NCBI GenBank assembly: GCA_030746455.1
Contig: JASLMQ010000517.1
Coordinates: 1-11,691 of the forward strand
DNA: 11,691 nucleotides
Source: Candidatus Latescibacterota bacterium
GTDB lineage: Bacteria > Latescibacterota > UBA2968 > GCA-2709665
Direction of reading: 5' to 3'
The position numbers were made by a program, and so were the translations under genes. Shown here piece by piece: positions 7,541 to 11,691 of the stretch. The notes below the pieces were generated by a model. That model ran no database searches. It was not told the origin of the DNA and worked only from the letters and a program-made list of their open reading frames with translations. The stretch's first letter is position 1, and each line of letters starts with the position of its first letter.

Positions 7541-7665
7541 CCGGTCGGGCGAATGCGCCGAGCCACACCGGTGTCTCCATCGACGCTCAGACATTCTGGC
7601 GTTCTGACTGCCAGGCATCGGATCAATCCCGGGGAGTCTCGCCTGCAGAGCCGGCGACCTAACGC

Positions 7666-8172
7666 TTGGTTATTCCATCGAGTACCGCAACCATCGTCAT
7701 GCTCGTGATCGCCGCTCTGCTCTTCACGGTCGCCTACGTGCAGGGGGGCGGCGGACACATCGAGGGCCTCAAGGCCGGGGCGAAGACCTTCGTCAGGTTC
7801 CTTCCTCTCCTCGTGGCGGCCTTCATCGTCGCCGGCTTCATCGAGATCGTGATTCCCCGGGAGTGGATCACCCGTTGGCTCGGGCAAGAGGCGGGCCTCA
7901 AGGGCATACTCATCGCGAGTCTGCTCGGGACCCTCACCCCGGGCGGTCCGTACATCAGCTTCCCTATCGTCGCCTCCATCTACCGCGCCGGGGCGGGGCT
8001 CGGCAGCATGGTGGCCTATGTCTCAGCGTGGGCCCTCCTCGGCCTGGGAAAGCTCCCCTTCGAACTCGCCATCATGGGACCCCGGTTCGCGATCATCCGG
8101 TACGCCTGCACGTTCGTGTTTCCCCTTCTCGCCGGCCTGCTCGCGCACCACGTCTTTCCCAGACCCCAGTAG
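7666..8172 (+). CDS. half-size permease, YraQ/ArsP-like (DUF318) group
   Basis: A 168-residue, very hydrophobic protein with about five membrane segments (roughly 8-25, 45-63, 80-100, 114-128 and 143-163). It carries the motif GTLTPGGPYISFP (88-100) followed by YRAGAG, resembling permeases of the YraQ/ArsP type. Full-length members of that family have two such halves and about 300 residues or more, so this looks like a one-repeat version that might work as a dimer. The transported substrate is unknown. The start is uncertain: TTG 7666 directly follows an in-frame stop at 7660, and ATG 7699 or GTG 7705 are alternatives. None has a good Shine-Dalgarno. The GNAT gene follows 10 nt after the stop. 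The 125-nt gap before this gene shows no convincing promoter. Confidence 0.7.
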   Translation: MVIPSSTATIVMLVIAALLFTVAYVQGGGGHIEGLKAGAKTFVRFLPLLVAAFIVAGFIEIVIPREWITRWLGQEAGLKGILIASLLGTLTPGGPYISFPIVASIYRAGAGLGSMVAYVSAWALLGLGKLPFELAIMGPRFAIIRYACTFVFPLLAGLLAHHVFPRPQ

Positions 8173-8182
8173 GAATCGTTGC

Positions 8183-8770
8183 ATGTTCCGAAGGCTCTTC
8201 TCACGTCGATCCAAGGCCAAGAAGCCATCGGCCGGGAAGCCGTTGCCCCAGCTCGCCATGATTCGGGACCACCTGGAAGATCTGCCCGATATCATTGTCT
8301 CCGAGGGTTACGAGCTCCGGACCTACCGTCCCGGAGACGAGGCCGCGTGGTGCGCCATCATGGAGGGGAACGTCGGCCGGAACTGGACCCCTGACCGGTG
8401 CCGCAAGGACCTGATCGACGACCCCCGGTTCCATCCCGAAAACCTGTTCTTCGTCACACGCGACGGGGAGCCGGTGGCCAGTGCCTGCGCATGGTGCAAG
8501 TCGATCGACGACAGGCAGTCCGGCTCCGTCCACATGGTCGCCGCCCTGGAATCCCACAGAGGGAAGGGACTGGGCCATCTGCTCAATGCGGCGGTTCTCC
8601 ACCGTCTGCGGGAGCTCGGCTACGAGCAAGCCACGCTTGCCACCGATGACCATCGCCTGCCTGCGATCAAGAGCTATCTGGCCGCCGGCATGCGTCCTCA
8701 CCACACCCACGAAAGCCATCCCGAGCGATGGAAGACGGTTCTTGCTCAACTCGGGTGCCCCGAGCCCTAA
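8183..8770 (+). CDS. GNAT-family N-acetyltransferase
   Basis: Probable acetyl-CoA-dependent acyltransferase with unknown acceptor. The 195-residue protein opens with a strongly basic tail (MFRRLFSRRSKAKK). The GNAT fold follows from about residue 42 (ELRTYRPGDEAAWCAIM). The acetyl-CoA pyrophosphate-binding motif A is at 116-134 (VHMVAALESHRGKGLGHLL, with R126-G-K-G-L-G131). The usual beta5-alpha4 end is at 150-171 (ATLATDDHRLPAI and KSYLAAGMR). The start is ATG 8183. AGGA at 8171-8174 overlaps the permease stop codon with 8-nt spacing, so the two genes are probably cotranscribed and coupled. The open frame extends upstream to 8018, but that part reads the permease gene in another frame. Met26 is an alternative start that would drop the basic tail. 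Confidence 0.85.
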   Translation: MFRRLFSRRSKAKKPSAGKPLPQLAMIRDHLEDLPDIIVSEGYELRTYRPGDEAAWCAIMEGNVGRNWTPDRCRKDLIDDPRFHPENLFFVTRDGEPVASACAWCKSIDDRQSGSVHMVAALESHRGKGLGHLLNAAVLHRLRELGYEQATLATDDHRLPAIKSYLAAGMRPHHTHESHPERWKTVLAQLGCPEP

Positions 8771-9062
8771 CGAGAGAGGCCGATCTGGCATCTCCCCGGA
8801 CCGGCCTCACCGCCCACGTGCACTGCACCCATCAGCACGGGAGCTTTTGGTGTCAACGGTTGCCGCGGCCAGAGGTTACCCTTGCCGATCCGCGGATCCC
8901 CCCCTGCGCCAGCTCCCCGCTTACAGCCTGCGGGGACAGGCTTCCTCGCGGCACCCTCCTACGCTGCTTCGCAGGGCAGGCGCTGCGAGCAAAGGGGGGC
9001 GGGAGGTCGCTGTCGAGACGTTGGGTTGGGACATTTGATTCACAGGGCTCAGTGGGCTAGCC

Positions 9063-9103
9063 GAGTCTTCCGACTCACCCTTTTGGCTGGCCTGATCAGC
9101 CAA
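9063..9103. terminator. possible terminator region between GNAT and trpS
   Basis: GAGTC-TTCC-GACTC (9063-9076) is followed on the plus strand by ACCCTTTT and then by TTGGCTG-7 nt-CAGCCAA (9083-9103). The first hairpin with its four T residues could end plus-strand transcription. Neither hairpin has a long T tract on either strand, so the call is weak. Confidence 0.35.
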
Positions 9104-9138
9104 GACGCATCGTCGACCACCGGACTCCGTCAGACATT

Positions 9139-9166
9139 TCTCAATTTTCACTTCTCAATTCTCAAT
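9139..9166. repeat. four-unit heptamer tandem repeat
   Basis: The segment reads TCTCAAT, TTTCACT, TCTCAAT, TCTCAAT: four 7-bp units, three identical and one with three changes. It is AT-rich in a GC-rich region and lies just past the trpS stop. Confidence 0.6.
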
Positions 9167-9183
9167 GCCCTTCGTCTCCGCTC

Positions 9184-10251
9184 TTAGCTCTCCGCTCCGC
9201 TCTTCTCCATCCGCTCCCGCGCTCTTCTCGAAATCCGGTTCCACACCCCAGTGAGCCCCATCGCCTTCTTCATCATGGCGAGCGTCTCGTTCGCCACCTC
9301 GTCCGCGCGCCGGGTTCCTTCGTAGAGCACCTGCTCCACGAAGCCTTTGTCCTCCGCGTACTGCTGCCGCTTGTCCCGTATGGGATCCAGGAACGCGTTG
9401 AGGGCGGTCGCCAGCTTCTGTTTCACCTCCACATCGCCGACCTTGCCCTCCCGATATCGCGTCTTGAGGTCGTCCACCTCCTCCTTGTTCGGGTTGAAGA
9501 CATCGTGATAGACGAACACCGGGTTCCCCTCGACCGTTCCGGGGATGTCCGCTCGGACCCGCTTGGGGTCGGTGTACATCGATCGGACCCGCTTCTCCAC
9601 CGTCTTCGCATCGTCGGACAGGAAGACGGCGTTGTCCAGGCTCTTGCTCATCTTGGCCTGGCCGTCTGTGCCGACAAGCGAGGGCACGTCGCCGATCATC
9701 GCATCCGGAATAGGAAAGACCTCGCCATAGTAGGAATTGAACCGTCTCGCGATCTCCCGTGTGACCTCCACGTGCGCCTCATTGTCCTTCCCCACGGGCA
9801 CGAGGTTTCCCCTCGGCATCAGGATGTCCGCCGCCTGCAGGACGGGGTAGCCCACGAGGCCGAACGGTATGGCCTCGTCCTCCATGTTCGCCGCGCGCGC
9901 CATATCCTTGATGCTGGGGAGACGAGCCACGCGCGGTAGCGTCACCAGCATCCCGAACAGCAGGTTCATCTCGTACACCGCGTGCACTGCCGACTGCAGG
10001 TAGATCGTTGACGTCGCCGGATCGATCCCCACGGCGAGGTAGTCGAGGACCATCTCACGGATGTTCTCCCGGAGCGCGTCGATGTGTTCCTTCTCCGGGC
10101 GTGTCGTGAGCATGTGCAGGTCCGCGATCAGGAAAAAGCACTCGTACTCATCTTGAAGCCGTACCCGGTTTTGCAGCGACCCCACGTAGTGGCCCAGGTG
10201 GAGCTTGCCTGTGGGTCGGTCTCCTGTCAGGATTCGTTTCCGCTCTGCCAT
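9184..10251 (-). CDS. trpS: tryptophanyl-tRNA synthetase
   Basis: Class I aminoacyl-tRNA synthetase that charges tRNA-Trp in the cytoplasm. The 355-residue protein has the ATP-binding HIGH-type motif in [16 protein letters not shown] (9-24; HLGH 18-21), the [12 protein letters not shown] segment, [15 protein letters not shown], and the catalytic loop KMSKS. The sequence belongs to the [10 protein letters not shown](L/I)GHY subtype seen for example in streptococci, not the SGIQPSG...LGNY subtype of B. subtilis. The start is ATG 10251, with GAGG (10261-10264) at 9-nt spacing. The frame remains open to 10398, but that extension covers the terminator and leader elements and is not family-like. 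Its expression is predicted to be controlled by the attenuator directly upstream. Confidence 0.96.
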   Translation of the reverse strand: MAERKRILTGDRPTGKLHLGHYVGSLQNRVRLQDEYECFFLIADLHMLTTRPEKEHIDALRENIREMVLDYLAVGIDPATSTIYLQSAVHAVYEMNLLFGMLVTLPRVARLPSIKDMARAANMEDEAIPFGLVGYPVLQAADILMPRGNLVPVGKDNEAHVEVTREIARRFNSYYGEVFPIPDAMIGDVPSLVGTDGQAKMSKSLDNAVFLSDDAKTVEKRVRSMYTDPKRVRADIPGTVEGNPVFVYHDVFNPNKEEVDDLKTRYREGKVGDVEVKQKLATALNAFLDPIRDKRQQYAEDKGFVEQVLYEGTRRADEVANETLAMMKKAMGLTGVWNRISRRARERMEKSGAES

Positions 10252-10278
10252 TTCACTCACCCTCTTTCGTTTCTGGCC

Positions 10279-10312
10279 AAACAAAACCCCCTGCAGGTCC
10301 AGCCGGCAGGGG
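10279..10312 (-). terminator. intrinsic terminator in the trpS leader (attenuator 3:4 hairpin)
   Basis: CCCCTGC (10306-10312) and GCAGGGG (10288-10294) form a 7-bp GC-rich stem around an 11-nt loop. GTTTTGTTT follows on the minus strand. It stands between the leader reading frame and the trpS Shine-Dalgarno, so it would stop transcription before trpS unless it is prevented from folding. Confidence 0.8.
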
Positions 10313-10409
10313 TACGAAGAATCGGTTGAGTCTCGGTTTCCAGATTCTAGTGACGCGTCGTCGGCTGGGAGGTATGGACATGTCCGGGCCACCACCACCA
10401 GAGCCGACG
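10279..10409 (-). promoter_or_regulatory. tryptophan-responsive ribosome-mediated attenuator of trpS
   Basis: Strand 1 is CGTCGGCT (10402-10409), just before the Trp codons. Strand 2 is AGCCGACG (10359-10366), and it pairs perfectly with strand 1 over 8 bp. Shifted by two bases, strand 2 reads CCAGCCG (10362-10368) and pairs over 7 bp with CGGCTGG (10299-10305), strand 3, in the terminator loop. ACCTCC beside strand 2 can also pair, with one G-U, with GGGGGT of the terminator's 3' arm. A ribosome stalled on the Trp codons covers strand 1 and leaves strand 2 free to hold strand 3 (read-through). A ribosome at the stop codon covers strand 2 and lets the terminator form. The layout is seen in the sequence; the mechanism is inferred from the E. 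coli trp and pheST leaders. Confidence 0.75.
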
Positions 10410-10472
10410 CAGGTTGGCGCTCACGGTCCTGCAGGACGGTCCATCAGCAATCTGTCGGAATCGAGACAACAT
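10347..10472 (-). CDS. leader peptide with four consecutive Trp codons (trpS leader)
   Basis: A short frame from ATG 10472 to TAG 10347-10349 encodes 41 residues with four tandem Trp codons at 10389-10400 (residues 25-28; local context [12 protein letters not shown]). An in-frame GTG at 10424 gives a 25-residue alternative. The ribosome-binding site is weak for both: AGGA is too close to the GTG, and only a GGGT-like run precedes the ATG. The ATG lies about 30 nt after the predicted transcription start. The peptide is probably not functional in itself. Its role would be to make ribosome position depend on charged tRNA-Trp. The Trp run sits right after strand 1 and 20 nt before strand 2 of the attenuator, and the stop codon is 9 nt past strand 2, as the mechanism requires. 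In another frame the run would read Gly, but this frame has the start, stop and spacing that fit. Confidence 0.75.
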   Translation of the reverse strand: MLSRFRQIADGPSCRTVSANLRRLWWWWPGHVHTSQPTTRH

Positions 10473-10508
10473 AACGGTTACCCGGTTTGTGGACTTGGAA
10501 GGTATAGA

Positions 10509-10537
10509 ATATTAGCCGTTCCGACGGCCGAGGTCAA
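10509..10537 (-). promoter_or_regulatory. trpS promoter
   Basis: On the minus strand, TTGACC (10532-10537) and TAATAT (10509-10514) are separated by exactly 17 bp, a near-consensus sigma70-type promoter. It lies about 95 bp past the hemB stop, so trpS has its own promoter. Transcription should start near 10502, giving a leader of about 250 nt that contains the Trp-codon frame and the terminator. Confidence 0.8.
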
Positions 10538-10632
10538 GCGAAATCTGTAGGACAGGGCTCTTCCCGATCTGGGTTCTTCCCTTTTCGCGCATTTCGCGGC
10601 GTTCGTAGTTCCCAGGTGCTCGGGGTCCCGGG

Positions 10633-11691
<1,059 letters not shown>

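Larger units (their letters stand above)
8771..9183 (+). other. 413-nt gap between convergent genes
   Basis: No gene, tRNA or recognisable RNA was found here. The gap holds a 6-bp hairpin AGCCTG-CGGGGA-CAGGCT (8925-8942), two stem-loops at 9063-9103 and a heptamer repeat at 9139-9166. The short open frames crossing it look like chance. Confidence 0.6.

Noticed and set aside
7541..7573. Possible terminator after the glycosyltransferase (CCGGT...ACCGG with inner GGCG-AATG-CGCC)
   Set aside because: The stem is interrupted and no T tract follows, so termination is not supported.
8018..8182. Longer GNAT protein starting at 8018
   Set aside because: The extension is the permease gene read in another frame. 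ATG 8183 has an AGGA at good spacing and begins the plausible protein.
8771..9183. tRNA gene, CRISPR or insertion-sequence remnant in the gap
   Set aside because: No cloverleaf, regularly spaced repeats, terminal inverted repeats or transposase-like reading frame was found.
10288..10312. T-box riboswitch upstream of trpS
   Set aside because: GGCTGGACC in the terminator loop resembles the T-box GGTGGNACC but lacks a base, and no specifier loop or stem I was found. The Trp-codon frame and competing pairings explain the leader better.
10252..10398. N-terminal extension of TrpRS to 10398
   Set aside because: The added 49 residues do not resemble TrpRS and are encoded by the terminator and leader. 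ATG 10251 has a good Shine-Dalgarno.
48..10617. Shared 11-mer AGTTCCCAGGT near both ends of the window (minus strand at about 48-58, plus strand at about 10606-10616)
   Set aside because: Dozens of shared 11-mers are expected by chance within about 11.7 kb on two strands.

Overview
The window is a GC-rich stretch of bacterial chromosome dominated by core housekeeping genes. No mobile element, CRISPR array, rRNA or tRNA gene was seen. The fused NuoCD, a compact NuoG that keeps the N7 iron-sulfur site, and the zinc-cysteine-free HemB fit a respiring Gram-negative-type bacterium. The genes present do not fix the phylum; Gemmatimonadota or a similar uncultivated GC-rich lineage is a guess.

Positions 1-6410 (minus strand) hold the promoter-proximal part of a respiratory complex I operon, nuoA-nuoB-nuoCD-nuoE-nuoF-nuoG. 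It is driven by a near-consensus sigma70-type promoter at 6381-6409 (TTGACA, 17 bp, TATACT). nuoA and nuoB overlap. The four wider spacers (B-CD, CD-E, E-F, F-G) each carry a small stem-loop, and another stem-loop lies in the nuoA 5' leader. The window ends just after nuoG, where a strong Shine-Dalgarno and a GTG may begin the next operon gene. All iron-sulfur ligands expected for N1a, N1b, N2, N3, N4, N5 and N7 can be seen. The membrane-arm genes (nuoH onward) must lie beyond position 1.

Positions 6521-8770 (plus strand, divergent from nuo) hold three genes: a family 2 glycosyltransferase fused to a C-terminal Rossmann-like domain, a half-size permease of the YraQ/ArsP-like group, and a GNAT acetyltransferase whose Shine-Dalgarno overlaps the permease stop codon. 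A gene-free gap (8771-9183) follows, with stem-loops between the convergent genes and a four-unit heptamer repeat.

Positions 9184-11616 (minus strand) hold trpS and, upstream of it, hemB. The most interesting element is the trpS leader (10252-10537). It has a near-consensus promoter (TTGACC, 17 bp, TAATAT) and a short reading frame with four consecutive Trp codons. Two mutually exclusive pairings involving the same segment follow, then a GC-rich hairpin with a T-rich tail, and finally the trpS Shine-Dalgarno. This is the architecture of a ribosome-mediated transcription attenuator, here controlling tryptophanyl-tRNA synthetase instead of a trp biosynthetic operon. It would raise TrpRS when charged tRNA-Trp is scarce. 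HemB is of the type that lacks the catalytic zinc cysteines.
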